In this document: one piece after another, positions 50,596-60,681 of the stretch | How positions within the stretch are numbered: the first letter of the stretch is position 1 | Layout of the letters: each line of letters begins with the position of its first letter | DNA from: Erwinia billingiae Eb661 | GTDB lineage: Bacteria; Pseudomonadota; Gammaproteobacteria; Enterobacterales; Enterobacteriaceae | DNA: 64,000 nt | Assembly: GCF_000196615.1 (NCBI RefSeq) | Contig: NC_014306.1 | Coordinates: forward strand, 3,534,001-3,598,000 | Direction of reading: 5' to 3' | Position numbers and translations under genes: made by a program | Notes under the pieces: generated by a model | The model's database searches: none | What the model was told of the DNA's origin: nothing | The model's input: only the letters and a program-made list of their open reading frames with translations

Positions 50596-51051
50596 TTAAT
50601 CATTTGTTTTTTGCATTCTTGAGATTTCAGATTCGTTTAAAGGAAAACCTTCAACATGTCCACCCGAAACTTTAACGCCAACAACAAAACTTCTGATTGA
50701 ATCATCCCCCGTCGTTTTTTTCAGAATAAACTTTACGATATATTCTTTGTTCTCTGCTGGTTCAAATTCAGCAGGAGAGAGACATAATTTGTCATTTAAA
50801 AAATTTATGTCACCTACGATTCGATTGCGCTGAGCTTTTGGTGGAGTGTCCCTCAAATTGATCGACAGATAAGTAGGTACATATCCCTTTGAGTGAGTAA
50901 CTGGAAAACAAATATCTTTTCCGTTACGGACGGCTGGTATTGTTTCATCATGCCGCCCTCTGTCTCCAATACCAGGGCAGCCAGTAAGTACAAAAGAACT
51001 GCCAGATAACATCAATATAATAACGGAATTTTTAAGTGATAAATTTCTCAC
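50596..51051 (-). CDS. Periplasmic lipoprotein, putative T6SS immunity protein
   Basis: 151 residues from GTG 51051 (a TTG at 51054 is possible). The lipoprotein signal ends LTGC. AT-rich. I recall this type annotated as a putative T6SS immunity lipoprotein. The start overlaps the stop of the metallopeptidase gene, so the pair is cotranslated, as effector and immunity genes are. Confidence 0.65.
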   Translation of the reverse strand: MRNLSLKNSVIILMLSGSSFVLTGCPGIGDRGRHDETIPAVRNGKDICFPVTHSKGYVPTYLSINLRDTPPKAQRNRIVGDINFLNDKLCLSPAEFEPAENKEYIVKFILKKTTGDDSIRSFVVGVKVSGGHVEGFPLNESEISRMQKTND

Positions 51052-51638
51052 CAAGGGAATCCTCGTAAAGCACTTTTATAACTCGACTCAATTTCAGAAA
51101 GTCGTAAATCACCGTCAAGCGTTACAACTTCATTTCCATAAAGCCATAAAAATGACTCGTATCCCCATGAGCTAAGAATAAAATTATCCGCAATAATTTG
51201 TGCCTGCTGCTCCATCGGGTACTCGCAGAGTAGTCTGCCATCAAGCCTGTAGCGATAAGACACAATCCAGCTTGCCAGCCCCCGGCAGATTACACACATC
51301 CCTCGTTCGCGTTGCCAGACATGACTGAGTTCATGAATGAAAGTGTGCTGCTCAGTGGAGGACGTTTTTGAATAGTCATCCTTGTATAACTGAGTCCGGT
51401 AATAGATCTCCCCGTGAGGAGTCATGACAGCATGCTCATGCTGGAGGCTAAACGGTAAATAGCTATCATGATGGATCCAGACTTTGTTGTAAGAGATCCT
51501 GTCACCAAACACCCTTTTAGCGAGTTGTATTTCTCCTGAGCTCATAAGACGTAGGCTACCCTCTTTGATAGCTTTCTCATTAGCTGTCTCTACACTATCC
51601 ATGTCGACTCCATGTAAGATGGTACGGATATTTTCCAT
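51048..51638 (-). CDS. Zinc metallopeptidase, putative T6SS effector
   Basis: 196 residues from ATG 51638; the earlier in-frame region is poor. HELSHVWQ at about residue 95 is an HExxH zinc motif. TPHGEIYYRTQLYKDDYSKT before it is typical of DUF4157-like toxin peptidases delivered by Rhs or VgrG systems. It lacks a signal peptide. No T6SS genes are in the window, so this is an orphan pair. Confidence 0.7.
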   Translation of the reverse strand: MENIRTILHGVDMDSVETANEKAIKEGSLRLMSSGEIQLAKRVFGDRISYNKVWIHHDSYLPFSLQHEHAVMTPHGEIYYRTQLYKDDYSKTSSTEQHTFIHELSHVWQRERGMCVICRGLASWIVSYRYRLDGRLLCEYPMEQQAQIIADNFILSSWGYESFLWLYGNEVVTLDGDLRLSEIESSYKSALRGFPW

Positions 51639-52042
51639 GACCACAATTTCCCTTTTCGTACTGCACGAATATATATTATCTAAATCACATGAAGCAATAA
51701 ATAAGAATGAAGCTTGACGATTTCTATATGAGAATATTCTTAAGCATTGGCGTAGATTGCTGAAGGAAGTTAAAAAAAAGAGAAAGTTTATCAAGATGAT
51801 AAACGTTAATTTAATACAGCTTTTACTTCCTAAAAATCTCATTTAGCCAATATTATTAAGCTACTTATTATTTATCGGCGGTTTGTTTAATGAAGCATAA
51901 TAACCCCGCAGTGTTTTCTCGGGGCGTGGATGAAAACAGATTAATGGCCCAAGCTAAAACGATGGCCCTAAGAATTATTCTTCCCGGATAAGCGTGGGGG
52001 TCTGTGCATATGCATACACATGTCCCCAGCCTACCCCTTCCC
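51639..52042. other. AT-rich intergenic region
   Basis: No convincing gene. The effector promoter probably lies at 51650-51750. A hairpin near 51901-51930 (CCCCGCAG and CTCGGGGC) could end transcripts. The shift from AT-rich to GC-rich sequence here marks the return to chromosome. Confidence 0.5.
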
Positions 52043-52339
52043 TCAGGTCTTACTCACCGTGTAGCTTTTAACCTTGCCGCCATCGAGTTGCACCGTTAGC
52101 GTTTTGCCTTCAGTGGTACTGCCGGCTTTCGCCTGGCTGTAGCTCCACATCATCAGCAGATGATTCTCCGGGTATGGTGTTTCCGTGGTCGGCTGGCCGA
52201 ACAGTGAAATCAGATCCTGGCGGCTGGTTTGGCCGTACTGGATTTTGCTCAGCTTGGCATCATCGAAATCCTTGCCGGTTGAAGAGGTGCAGCCGGAAAG
52301 AAACAGAACAATGGCCAACACAGTCAGTATTTTTCTCAT
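52043..52339 (-). CDS. SmpA/OmlA (BamE)-like lipoprotein
   Basis: 98 residues from ATG 52339. Lipobox LSGC. The domain KLSKIQYGQTSRQDLISLFG matches the SmpA/OmlA start, where a helix-turn-strand follows a Gly. BamE itself belongs to the outer membrane assembly machine. This is a paralogue-like small lipoprotein of unknown partner. Confidence 0.8.
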   Translation of the reverse strand: MRKILTVLAIVLFLSGCTSSTGKDFDDAKLSKIQYGQTSRQDLISLFGQPTTETPYPENHLLMMWSYSQAKAGSTTEGKTLTVQLDGGKVKSYTVSKT

Positions 52340-52363
52340 CAATATTCTCGTCAAACTGAAGGG

Positions 52364-52705
52364 CTATCCGACTTTTTCACAGTCGTAGGAACCGCTGATG
52401 CGGATCTGGCTGGCGCTGGTTCGCACCACCTGCACGTTCAATGTCGCCTTGCCGTGCTGAACAGCCTGGTCCATATCCAGCATACCCGGTGCCTTGGTGT
52501 TCTTAACCCGCAGATGGATTTTCACATTATCGTAATCCCCTTTATCACCGGTAAAAGTGACTTTCTGCTGGGTGGGCTTGGTGTTATTGACGTAAACGCT
52601 ACCGTCCTGGTGGCGATCTAAATGAAAAGGACCGCATTGCATTGCCGCCATTGCTGGTGAAAGGCACAGCATTAGCGTGGAGAGAAGCAGGGATGTTTTT
52701 ATCAT
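52364..52705 (-). CDS. Exported protein of unknown function
   Basis: 113 residues from ATG 52705. Signal peptide ends SPAMA. The mature part has two cysteines (MQCGPFHLD and SYDCEKVG) and a beta-rich pattern. Next to the SmpA-like lipoprotein gene, 24 bases apart, and probably cotranscribed. Confidence 0.7.
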   Translation of the reverse strand: MIKTSLLLSTLMLCLSPAMAAMQCGPFHLDRHQDGSVYVNNTKPTQQKVTFTGDKGDYDNVKIHLRVKNTKAPGMLDMDQAVQHGKATLNVQVVRTSASQIRISGSYDCEKVG

Positions 52706-52855
52706 AACGGAGGCATGACCTGTTGAAGCGGAGGCAGGAAGTGGACCTGCTAACCAGGGTAAAGTGTGCATCACTGCAATGCATACTTTACCGTTCAGGC
52801 CGTCAGTATAACTGATGACAGGGCGAAAGAGATCTGTCGCCCTGGTGTTGAAATT

Positions 52856-53263
52856 CTATTTGGTGCGCCACATGCGATATTGTCCCCAGAAACCCACCTC
52901 GGCGACATATTCCTGATCGGTACCGTCTGCGGTAATATCCAACGTTTTTCTCATTCCCATCGTCAGCACACTACAATCGTTACTGACGCGTAATTTATGC
53001 GGCCCGTTTTTCAAATAGGTCGTCACAAATTGGTTCTGACGCAATAAAGCCACTTCAGTATTATCAACGGTAATAACAAACCTACATATCCCACCACTCA
53101 TGCTGCCAATAAACTGCTTCTGCCGGGTGATGGTGACCTTGGTCTGCTGACCGGATGAAGATGGGGTAACAATCTGATTATCCAAAATTTTATCTGCAGG
53201 ACCATAAGGCCTTGCACAGCCTGCCAAAGTTAACACTGCTAAGGCCAAAACCAACTTTTTCAT
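52856..53263 (-). CDS. Lipoprotein of unknown function
   Basis: 135 residues, signal ending LAGC. The mature core (KVTITRQKQFIGSMSGGICR, VTTYLKNGPHKLRV) resembles DUF2846-type lipoproteins. Envelope-located; substrate unknown. Confidence 0.75.
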   Translation of the reverse strand: MKKLVLALAVLTLAGCARPYGPADKILDNQIVTPSSSGQQTKVTITRQKQFIGSMSGGICRFVITVDNTEVALLRQNQFVTTYLKNGPHKLRVSNDCSVLTMGMRKTLDITADGTDQEYVAEVGFWGQYRMWRTK

Positions 53264-53537
53264 TTCCCTGCCCTTTTATTAACGAATTTCCTGAAAGCAC
53301 GCAAAACGGCCAGATAAAAATAAGGTTATCTGCAAGAGTATTATGTTGAGGGTCGATATATTAACGCCTGACCATGGTGTGAATCAATAATTATATTTAC
53401 CATTATCCTCTTTGAAGTGAAAAAAGCGCGACCTCAATTGAATCAATTAATTCTCATTCAATAATATTTTAAAAAACGTCGCATTAAGACAAATTAACAG
53501 GGTAAACTCCAGTCATCTGAATAAGGAGATGCACTGA

Positions 53538-53858
53538 ATGCCTACCACTTTTACCCTGCGTATGGCCCACCGTGTGAGTGATGTTTTGCTGCCCGATCTG
53601 AAAGCGCTGATCCCACCCGAGTCGATGCAGTTCTTCTCCAATGAACTCGATGAAGAGTGGCATTACACTTTGCTCTGCCAGCAGAGTGACGAAACCTGTT
53701 CGCTGGCGGTATCGGCTATCCTGGTCTGGCATCAGTTAAAACGGATCACCCTGATGAATTACAGCAATGCCAGCGTGCAGAAAGATCTTTCCCATTGCGC
53801 TGCGGCCGACCTGTTTAACTTCCTGAAAATGCCCGGTGCGGTATTGCACCTGTCCTGA
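53538..53858 (+). CDS. Hypothetical cytosolic protein
   Basis: 106 residues with AAGGAG before the ATG. Starts MPTTFTLRMAHRVSDVLLPD. No signal peptide or known motif. It lies alone between envelope genes. Confidence 0.65.
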   Translation: MPTTFTLRMAHRVSDVLLPDLKALIPPESMQFFSNELDEEWHYTLLCQQSDETCSLAVSAILVWHQLKRITLMNYSNASVQKDLSHCAAADLFNFLKMPGAVLHLS

Positions 53859-53971
53859 TGCGTTCGCCCGATTTGATTAGCCACCGTTATGCCAGTGTAT
53901 TCCATTGATTGATTTTTACTCCCTGCCCTAAGCTGATGGAAAATAAATACCGAATCATGGCGGAGTACCCT

Positions 53972-54184
53972 ATGTCAGAAAAAGATCCTATCGTTGAGCG
54001 CCTCACCGTTGAAGTCGTTGCCCTCAGGCATATCGTGCAGATGCTGATTGCCTATGGCAACGTGCCGACCGGCGGCAAACTGAATAAATACCTGATGAAA
54101 GTGGCCGAGGACGCGGAACATCGCGACGATCGCCACGCGAATAAAGCCATCGCTGACGCTATCCGCAGCTATATTCAGAAGTAA
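53972..54184 (+). CDS. Small helical protein (DUF2594/YecF-like size)
   Basis: 70 residues from ATG 53972 (GGAGTACCCT). All-helical, VERLTVEVVALRHIVQMLIA. It loosely resembles YecF/DUF2594 proteins; I cannot confirm the family. A strong terminator follows. Confidence 0.65.
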   Translation: MSEKDPIVERLTVEVVALRHIVQMLIAYGNVPTGGKLNKYLMKVAEDAEHRDDRHANKAIADAIRSYIQK

Positions 54185-54186
54185 TA

Positions 54187-54217
54187 AAAAACCCGGTCCA
54201 GCATCTGGACCGGGTTT
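54187..54217 (+). terminator. Terminator
   Basis: AACCCGGTCCAG CATCT GGACCGGGTT then T5; works in both directions and so may also serve the chemotaxis receptor gene ending at 54237. Confidence 0.85.
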
Positions 54218-54236
54218 TTGCATTAACATCCGGCCG

Positions 54237-56171
54237 TTACGAGGTAGCCACCTTAAACGAAGAGATGTCCTGAGCCAGCTGTGAAGCCTCTGCCCGTAGT
54301 GCCTGGGTGTTTTCCGCGTTCTGATTGACCAACAGCAGGTTCTGCTGAATGCTGCGCTCCATCTGCGAGACGGCCAGCGTCACTTCACCAATGCCTTTAC
54401 TCTGCTCATCGCCCGCAACGCGGATTTCACCAACCACCTGCTTCACTTTCAGCACGTCGTTCACCAAACCTTCCAGCTGTTCGCCTGCACCTTCCACCAG
54501 TTTACTGCCTGCCAGCACCGTGGTATCCGACTGGCTGATCAAGGTTTTGATCTCCTGCGCCGCATTAGCGCTTCGCTGTGCCAGCGCGCGGACTTCGGCG
54601 GCCACTACCGCAAATCCACGGCCCTGCTCACCGGCCCTGGCGGCTTCAACCGCAGCGTTCAGCGCCAGAATATTGGTCTGGAAAGCAATGCCATCAATCA
54701 CACTCAGGATCTCGCCGACGCGGCTGGAAGAGGTTTTGATGGTCGCCATGGTATCAATCACTTTATGCATTACTTCGCTGCTGCTGCGGGCAATCTGCGC
54801 CGTCTGCTCGGTGAAGGCATCTGCCAGGCGGGTGTTCTCGGCATTCTGCTGCACGGTGGCGTTGAGCTGCTCCATCGCAGCGGCACTCTGCTCCAATGCA
54901 GCGGCCTGATCGCCAATCTTCGCCGACAGAGCCTGATTGCCCTCTGCCAGGAAGGTGGCATTGGCAGCCACGTTGATGCCGCTGGCCTGCACATTAGTGA
55001 TAACGCCGGCAATCTTGTCGACAAACTGGTTAAACGATACGGCAATTTCCGCGATCTCATCCTTGCCGGAAGCATCCAGACGACGGGTTAAATCCCCATC
55101 GCCATTGGCAATCTCATCCAGCGCGGCACGCGTGGATTCCAGACGCGTGGTCAGCCCGCGTGCAAATAACCAGGCACCCGCCAGCAGAACCAGCAGCGCC
55201 GGGATCAGCACCACGAAGATATCCTGCATGATATTTCTGGCCAACGCGGTCACGTTTGCTTCCGGCGTGACCAGGCCGATCACCCAGCCGGTATCCGGCA
55301 TCTTAAACAGCGTGACCTGAGCACGGGTATGCAGGTAATCATCCTGCAAATTATTCAGCGTGGTGGTTCCCGGCTGATGGGCTGCCGTCGCAAGGCCTTT
55401 TACCACCGGCGCCAGCCACTTCTGCTCATCCGCCAGCGCGCTGAATTTCTTCAACGCTTTGTCTTTACTGCCGGGGAAATACAGCACGTTACCGGACTGG
55501 TCCAACGCGAAGGCATAGCCGCCGGTCAGGTTGCCATTCTTGGCCATAAAGCCAGACAGGTTATCCAAAAGCACGTCAAAGGTTGCCACGCCGGCAAACC
55601 TGTCGCCCGCGCTGTAAGGCACGCTACAGGTGACCATATTCACGTTGGAAACCGGGTCCTGGTACACTTCGGACCAGTTACACTTGCTGCGCGATGCCGC
55701 TTTAGTTGAGGTGTACCAACTTTCATTGTGGTAACCCGCACCGGCAGGATCGTTGTAGCCGTCGGAGTAATCCAGCGTGCCGTTGGCGCCGCGTGACCAG
55801 AAGAAGCTGCGACGGGCAACCCCCTCGGTAAAGGCATTCGGTTCCGGCCAGATGCCGCCACCGGCAATGCTTTTGTCACCTTTGCTGTCGATAATCTGCG
55901 GCAGCACGCTTTTGAATAAATCGTCCTGATGGGGCAGCACTTCCGCCAGACGCGCCATGCTGACGACTTCGCCTTCAATGCGGATCAACTGCTGATTCAG
56001 CTGGCCAACAATGTTTTCGCCGGTCTGCTGGATCAGACTGTTACTGGCTTCGATCACCCTCGGTTGGCCGCGCAGCGAGATGGCAAGATAAACAATTAAT
56101 GTGATGAGTAGCAGCATCGAAATGCCGCCTAGTGTCAATTTCCCTGACAGACGAACTGGGATCCCCGGCAT
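54237..56171 (-). CDS. Methyl-accepting chemotaxis protein (dCache type)
   Basis: 644 residues from ATG 56171 (AAGGA upstream; an earlier ATG at 56186 lacks one). Membrane helix near 14-34, a long periplasmic double-Cache sensing region (to about 305), second helix ([20 protein letters not shown]), HAMP, then the signalling hairpin with [20 protein letters not shown]. No C-terminal NWETF-type tether. It has its own sigma-28 promoter. Confidence 0.92.
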   Translation of the reverse strand: MPGIPVRLSGKLTLGGISMLLLITLIVYLAISLRGQPRVIEASNSLIQQTGENIVGQLNQQLIRIEGEVVSMARLAEVLPHQDDLFKSVLPQIIDSKGDKSIAGGGIWPEPNAFTEGVARRSFFWSRGANGTLDYSDGYNDPAGAGYHNESWYTSTKAASRSKCNWSEVYQDPVSNVNMVTCSVPYSAGDRFAGVATFDVLLDNLSGFMAKNGNLTGGYAFALDQSGNVLYFPGSKDKALKKFSALADEQKWLAPVVKGLATAAHQPGTTTLNNLQDDYLHTRAQVTLFKMPDTGWVIGLVTPEANVTALARNIMQDIFVVLIPALLVLLAGAWLFARGLTTRLESTRAALDEIANGDGDLTRRLDASGKDEIAEIAVSFNQFVDKIAGVITNVQASGINVAANATFLAEGNQALSAKIGDQAAALEQSAAAMEQLNATVQQNAENTRLADAFTEQTAQIARSSSEVMHKVIDTMATIKTSSSRVGEILSVIDGIAFQTNILALNAAVEAARAGEQGRGFAVVAAEVRALAQRSANAAQEIKTLISQSDTTVLAGSKLVEGAGEQLEGLVNDVLKVKQVVGEIRVAGDEQSKGIGEVTLAVSQMERSIQQNLLLVNQNAENTQALRAEASQLAQDISSFKVATS

Positions 56172-56266
56172 AGTGATTTCCTTCATAGTAAAGAAGTCGT
56201 GATAACTGAGAGAAAGGGTGGCGTAAGAGATGACACAGCGTGATTGTTAACCATCACATCCCCGGG

Positions 56267-56293
56267 TTATCGGCCTGCCGCGAGAAAACCTTA
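56267..56293 (-). promoter_or_regulatory. Sigma-28 (FliA) promoter
   Basis: On the minus strand: TAAGGTTT, 11 bases, GCCGATAA, one base off the FliA consensus. It lies about 100 bases upstream of the chemotaxis receptor, so the receptor is in the flagellar regulon. Confidence 0.88.
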
Positions 56294-56498
56294 AACAGAG
56301 TATGTCAGCGCAGGTAAAGGATCGGATTTACCCTTCATTCATCGCCGCGCTTAATTGATAATAACGGCTGGCAGCGGAACGTCTGCGCTGTCAAAGGCCG
56401 GGTGGCTGGGGTTCGGATGAGCCCAAAGGCCCGCCTGAACGATATTTTTTGACTGAAACTGCACTCTGGACAGCTTCACCTGAAGGGATAATAGCCAC

Positions 56499-57749
56499 AT
56501 GCAACTTTTAATAACCGGATGGCTGACCGCCTTCGACCTGCCCTACGCGCCCCTGATTGCGCTCTTCGCCATCATCGCCCTGATTGCCATCATCTCATTG
56601 ATTGTGCATGGCTTACTGCACCGCGCGGTGCTGCCATTCCTGCGTCGGTTTGCCGACCGATCCTCACACCTGTGGCCAAAATCCATCATTGATAAAAAGC
56701 TGTTCAGCCGTTTCGCGCTGCTGATGCAGGGCGTGCTGCTGCAAATCCAGCTTGAGGTGTTCCTGAAGGGCGACGAGCCGATTTACTCCGTGCTGATGAT
56801 CGCCAGTCAGGTCTGGCTGATGATCTTCACCCTGCTGATCCTTTACTCGCTGCTGGACGTGCTGCTGGAGCTCTCCGATAACAGCAGCTTTGCCGGCCAG
56901 CTGCCGTTACGCGGCATTTTTCAGAGCATCAAACTGATCGCCACCCTGTTGATTGGGCTGATGGTGATCTCGCTCCTGATTGGCAAATCCCCGCTGGTGC
57001 TGTTGACCGGTCTGGGTGCGATGACCGCCGTACTGATGCTGGTGTTTAAGGATCCGATCCTCGGCCTGGTCGCCGGCATTCAGCTTTCGGCCAACAATAT
57101 GCTGAAAATGGGTGACTGGCTGGATATGCCAAAATACGGCGCGGATGGCGACGTGATTGATATCGGGCTGACCACGGTGAAAGTGCGCAACTGGGATAAA
57201 ACCATCACCACCATTCCAACCTACGCACTGATTTCTGACTCGTTTAAGAACTGGCGCGGCATGTCCGAATCCGGTGGCCGCCGCATCAAGCGCAGCCTGA
57301 ATATTGATGCCACCAGCATTCATTTTCTGTCAGATGAAGAGATCGCCCGGATGAATCGCGCGCAGCTGCTGACGCCGTATCTCGACGGCAAGGTCGCTGA
57401 AGTCGCTAACCACAATGCCAGCCTGGGCTGCGACCTCACTACGCCACTGAATGGCCGGCATATGACCAATATTGGCACCTTCCGCGCCTGGCTCGAAGCC
57501 TGGTTGAAGTCTCATCCCCAGATCCACAAAGATATGACGCTGATGGTTCGCCAGCTGGCGCCGGGTTCTGAAGGCCTGCCGATTGAGATTTATGTCTTCA
57601 CCAACACCACGGTCTGGCTGGAGTACGAGAAGATCCAGTCAGATATCTTTGACCACATCTTTGCGCTGCTGCCTGAATTCGGCCTGCGCGTGCACCAGAC
57701 GCCGACCGGCAATGATATGCGCAATATGCGCTTTTCCCCCGCGGAATAA
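56499..57749 (+). CDS. ybdG: Mechanosensitive channel YbdG
   Basis: 416 residues, close to E. coli YbdG (415). Five membrane helices, then the MscS-like segment [20 protein letters not shown] followed by [20 protein letters not shown]. The beta domain ([20 protein letters not shown]) is typical. It opens under hypo-osmotic shock to release solutes. AGGGATAAT precedes the start. Confidence 0.92.
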   Translation: MQLLITGWLTAFDLPYAPLIALFAIIALIAIISLIVHGLLHRAVLPFLRRFADRSSHLWPKSIIDKKLFSRFALLMQGVLLQIQLEVFLKGDEPIYSVLMIASQVWLMIFTLLILYSLLDVLLELSDNSSFAGQLPLRGIFQSIKLIATLLIGLMVISLLIGKSPLVLLTGLGAMTAVLMLVFKDPILGLVAGIQLSANNMLKMGDWLDMPKYGADGDVIDIGLTTVKVRNWDKTITTIPTYALISDSFKNWRGMSESGGRRIKRSLNIDATSIHFLSDEEIARMNRAQLLTPYLDGKVAEVANHNASLGCDLTTPLNGRHMTNIGTFRAWLEAWLKSHPQIHKDMTLMVRQLAPGSEGLPIEIYVFTNTTVWLEYEKIQSDIFDHIFALLPEFGLRVHQTPTGNDMRNMRFSPAE

Positions 57750-57834
57750 GGGCTGAACCGGCGGACGGGATGCTGAAAAGCCCGTCCGCCAACGCCCGCT
57801 GTGTATTTCGCCATGCCATTCATACCCGCTAACA

Positions 57835-57865
57835 GGCATTTCATTCCGCTCTGACGGCAGTTCAT
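57835..57865 (+). promoter_or_regulatory. Paired YpdB boxes upstream of yhjX
   Basis: GGCATTTCAT (57835-57844), 11 bases, GGCAGTTCAT (57856-57865). This repeat pair and spacing is the YpdB-binding arrangement known from the E. coli yhjX promoter. It lies 76 bases before the start codon. Confidence 0.85.
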
Positions 57866-57940
57866 GCCCTATTCTCCCCGCGCGCGAAGTCCCGGCTTAT
57901 CATCTGCTCATTCTCTTAAACTTTCCCCCGGGAGCTTTCC

Positions 57941-59167
57941 ATGAGCACACAGCCCGTCAGCACAAGCGTTAACCGTACCCGCTGGTTAACCCTGTTCGGC
58001 ACCATCATTACCCAGTTCGCGCTGGGCTCCGTTTATACCTGGAGCCTGTTTAATGGTCAGTTGTCGCATAAGCTGGATGCCCCGGTCAGCCAGGTGGCGT
58101 TCTCCTTTGGCTTGCTGAGCCTGGGGCTGGCGATTGCCTCTTCCCTGGCCGGCAAGCTGCAGGAGCGTTTTGGCGTGCGCAACGTCACCATCGGTGCGGG
58201 CGTGTTGATGGCGATTGGTTTTTATCTGACGGCGCACTCCAGCAACCTGTTTATGCTGTATCTGAGCGCGGGCGTGCTGGTGGGACTGGCGGATGGCGCC
58301 GGGTATCTGATGACCCTGTCGAACTGTGTGAAGTGGTTCCCGGAACGCAAAGGGCTGATTTCCGCCTGTGCCATTGGGGCTTACGGCCTGGGCAGCCTCG
58401 GCTTTAAATTTATCTGCGGCTACCTGCTCAGCGTCTACAGTCTGGAAAATACCTTCCTGATTTGGGGTCTGCTGGCGATGGCGCTGATTGTCACCGGCGC
58501 ACTGTTTATGAAGGAAGCGCCGAAACAATCTGCTGCAGCGCAGGGAAGTCACAGTAAAGCCCGCGATTTCTCTCTGGCCGAAGCGGTGCGTTTGCCGCAG
58601 TACTGGATGCTGGCATTGATGTTTCTGACCGCCTGCATGAGCGGCCTGTATGTGATTGGCGTGGCGAAAGATATTGGCGAAGGCCTGGTGCATCTGTCGA
58701 CGCAAACGGCGGCCAATGCGGTGACCATTATCGCCATTGCTAATCTGAGTGGACGACTGATCCTCGGCGTGATGTCCGACAAGATGGCCCGTATCCGGGT
58801 GATTACTCTGGCGCAGGTGGTCTCGCTGGCGGGCATGAGCATCCTGCTGTTTACCCAGATGAATGAAACCACCTTTTTTATCTCTATCGCCTGCGTGGCC
58901 TTCAGCTTTGGCGGCACCATTACCGTTTACCCCTCGCTGGTCAGCGACTTCTTCGGCCTGAACAATCTGACCAAAAACTACGGGCTGATTTATCTGGGCT
59001 TTGGTATCGGTAGCGTATTGGGGTCGTTGATTGCTTCGCTGTTTGGCGGCTTCACCATCACCTTCAGCCTGATTATGGCCCTGCTGGTGATTTCGCTGAT
59101 TATGTCTGCCACCATTCGCTTACCGCACCGTGCGGAAGAAGAGAAAAAGGTCCTGCAGCACGCGTAA
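57941..59167 (+). CDS. yhjX: YhjX-type MFS transporter
   Basis: 408 residues with about twelve membrane helices and the oxalate/formate-antiporter-like start (RTRWLTLFGTIITQFALGSV). Closely like E. coli YhjX, the target of the pyruvate-sensing YpdA/YpdB system. CGGGAGCTTTCC precedes the start. The paired boxes upstream support the name. Confidence 0.9.
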   Translation: MSTQPVSTSVNRTRWLTLFGTIITQFALGSVYTWSLFNGQLSHKLDAPVSQVAFSFGLLSLGLAIASSLAGKLQERFGVRNVTIGAGVLMAIGFYLTAHSSNLFMLYLSAGVLVGLADGAGYLMTLSNCVKWFPERKGLISACAIGAYGLGSLGFKFICGYLLSVYSLENTFLIWGLLAMALIVTGALFMKEAPKQSAAAQGSHSKARDFSLAEAVRLPQYWMLALMFLTACMSGLYVIGVAKDIGEGLVHLSTQTAANAVTIIAIANLSGRLILGVMSDKMARIRVITLAQVVSLAGMSILLFTQMNETTFFISIACVAFSFGGTITVYPSLVSDFFGLNNLTKNYGLIYLGFGIGSVLGSLIASLFGGFTITFSLIMALLVISLIMSATIRLPHRAEEEKKVLQHA

Positions 59168-59169
59168 AA

Positions 59170-59195
59170 AAATGGGGCGATAATTCGCCCCATTC
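59170..59195. terminator. Bidirectional terminator
   Basis: Perfect arms AATGGGGCGA/TCGCCCCATT with a TAAT loop between the convergent yhjX and SMP-30 genes. Confidence 0.8.
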
Positions 59196-59223
59196 ATACA
59201 CCGTTGATATGTCCCTTCCCGGA

Positions 59224-60105
59224 TTATTTCGCCTGAAATAGCGGCTCGGCAATTCCCGCCACCGCCACTCTTACCGCAAACACATCGCCAGACTGAGGAT
59301 AGCGTGCCAGCTCTTCTGCGGTGCGGTCTTCGCGTGAACTGGTGATATACAGCGTCTTCAGATCCTCCCCGCCGAATGCCACCATGGTCGGCCAGCGAAC
59401 CGGCAACGGGATCTCATCCACAATGCGTCCATCAGCGGGATCGAGACGGATCACCCGGGAACCATCAAACATTGCTGCCCAGTAGAAGCCTTCACTGTCG
59501 ACGGCGGCACCATCAGGCAAACCGCCCTCTTCCTGCACAAAGCGTTGCAGCACTTCGCGTGGGCCGATTTCGCCCTGTTCATCCATCGGATAACGCCAGA
59601 GCACGCCGTTTGGCGTATCGGTCTGATACATCCAGCGACTGTCTGGTGAGAAAGCCAGCCCGTTGGAGATTTTGATATCTTCAGCCTGCACCGTCAGCGT
59701 CAGGTGTTCATCCAGACGGCATAGCTTGCCGCCGTTGCGATCCTGCGGTTCCCACAGGCTGCCACACCAGAAACGACCGTGGCGATCGACGCGGCCATCA
59801 TTAAAACGGCTGCGTTCCGCATCACCCGGATTTGGCGCGATGCGCTGAGTAATATGCCCGTGATCATCCAGCATGCAGACGCCGCTGCGTAATGCGGCAA
59901 CAAATCCACCCTGAGCATTCAGGCCAAAGCAGCCAATGTCCTCAGCTACAGGGAAAACCTGATGCTTACCACTTTGTGGATCGAACCGGTGCAAAGCAGG
60001 CGCCAGAATATCGACAAAATAGAGGACCTGTTCCCTGACAGACCAGACCGGACACTCACCCAGTTCAGCCTGCGCCGACAGCACGTTTTCTACCTGATAA
60101 CTCAT
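59224..60105 (-). CDS. SMP-30/gluconolactonase family protein
   Basis: 293 residues. Metal ligands: Glu in LGECPVW, Asn in RFNDGRVD, Asn in ISNGLAFS, Asp in LPDGAAVDSEG. These are the regucalcin/lactonase residues. It opens sugar lactones in the cytosol, exact substrate unknown. No sugar operon flanks it. Confidence 0.88.
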   Translation of the reverse strand: MSYQVENVLSAQAELGECPVWSVREQVLYFVDILAPALHRFDPQSGKHQVFPVAEDIGCFGLNAQGGFVAALRSGVCMLDDHGHITQRIAPNPGDAERSRFNDGRVDRHGRFWCGSLWEPQDRNGGKLCRLDEHLTLTVQAEDIKISNGLAFSPDSRWMYQTDTPNGVLWRYPMDEQGEIGPREVLQRFVQEEGGLPDGAAVDSEGFYWAAMFDGSRVIRLDPADGRIVDEIPLPVRWPTMVAFGGEDLKTLYITSSREDRTAEELARYPQSGDVFAVRVAVAGIAEPLFQAK

Positions 60106-60400
60106 AGTTTCTCCTTAGTCAGTCTGCCTAAGTCTACTGCATATTTGATGTCGGTGGCGGCCTGAGGTGAAATTGATTCGTATTAAGGTTTATTCGTCGC
60201 TGGCGCTAAATTAAGAGCATTCCGGATGGAAACGGCTTATTTTAGGTCTTATCTTATTTATGAATATTACGCCGCGATTATTAAACTGAAATTTGAAATA
60301 TCTGGAAATACCTGATTAAATAACTCTACACAACCGGCATTATTCCTCCACTTTTCTCAAGTAAAGTTGTAGTCATTGAAAAAGTGAAGGAGCATTCACA

Positions 60401-60562
60401 ATGAAAAAACTCATTAAAGTTGTCTCGGTTCTGGGCGTAATGCTGATGTTGAACGGTTGTATCGTGCATGATGGATATCGTGGCGGACATCACGGCGGCG
60501 GTTATCATAACGGGTATCATGGCGGCTATCACCACGGAAATGGCCCGCATCGGGGCTGGTAA
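60401..60562 (+). CDS. His/Gly-rich small lipoprotein
   Basis: 53 residues, AAGGAGCATTCACA upstream. Lipobox LNGC (Cys 20), then a mature part made almost only of His, Gly and Tyr (GYRGGHHGGGYHNGYHGG), which could bind metal. A terminator follows. Too short for usual gene callers. Confidence 0.8.
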   Translation: MKKLIKVVSVLGVMLMLNGCIVHDGYRGGHHGGGYHNGYHGGYHHGNGPHRGW

Positions 60563-60650
60563 GCAGAAATTCTAAGAGGGTGAGGTAACTCATCCTCAAG
60601 CGGGCAAAGCCTGCACACGGCAATATAATAAGATCGTTGAAAAAAATATT

Positions 60651-60677
60651 GGGCGGGAATTTTCCCCGCCCTTTTTT
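60651..60677 (+). terminator. Terminator
   Basis: GGGCGGG, six-base loop, CCCGCCC then T6. Between the convergent lipoprotein genes. Confidence 0.82.
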
Positions 60678-60681
60678 CGTT

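Noticed and set aside
54349..54909. 186-residue frame antisense to the chemotaxis receptor
   Set aside because: Shadow of an Ala/Gln-rich coding region in GC-rich DNA, no ribosome site.
57986..58705. 239-residue frame antisense to yhjX
   Set aside because: Shadow frame: no start signal and a clear conserved gene on the other strand.
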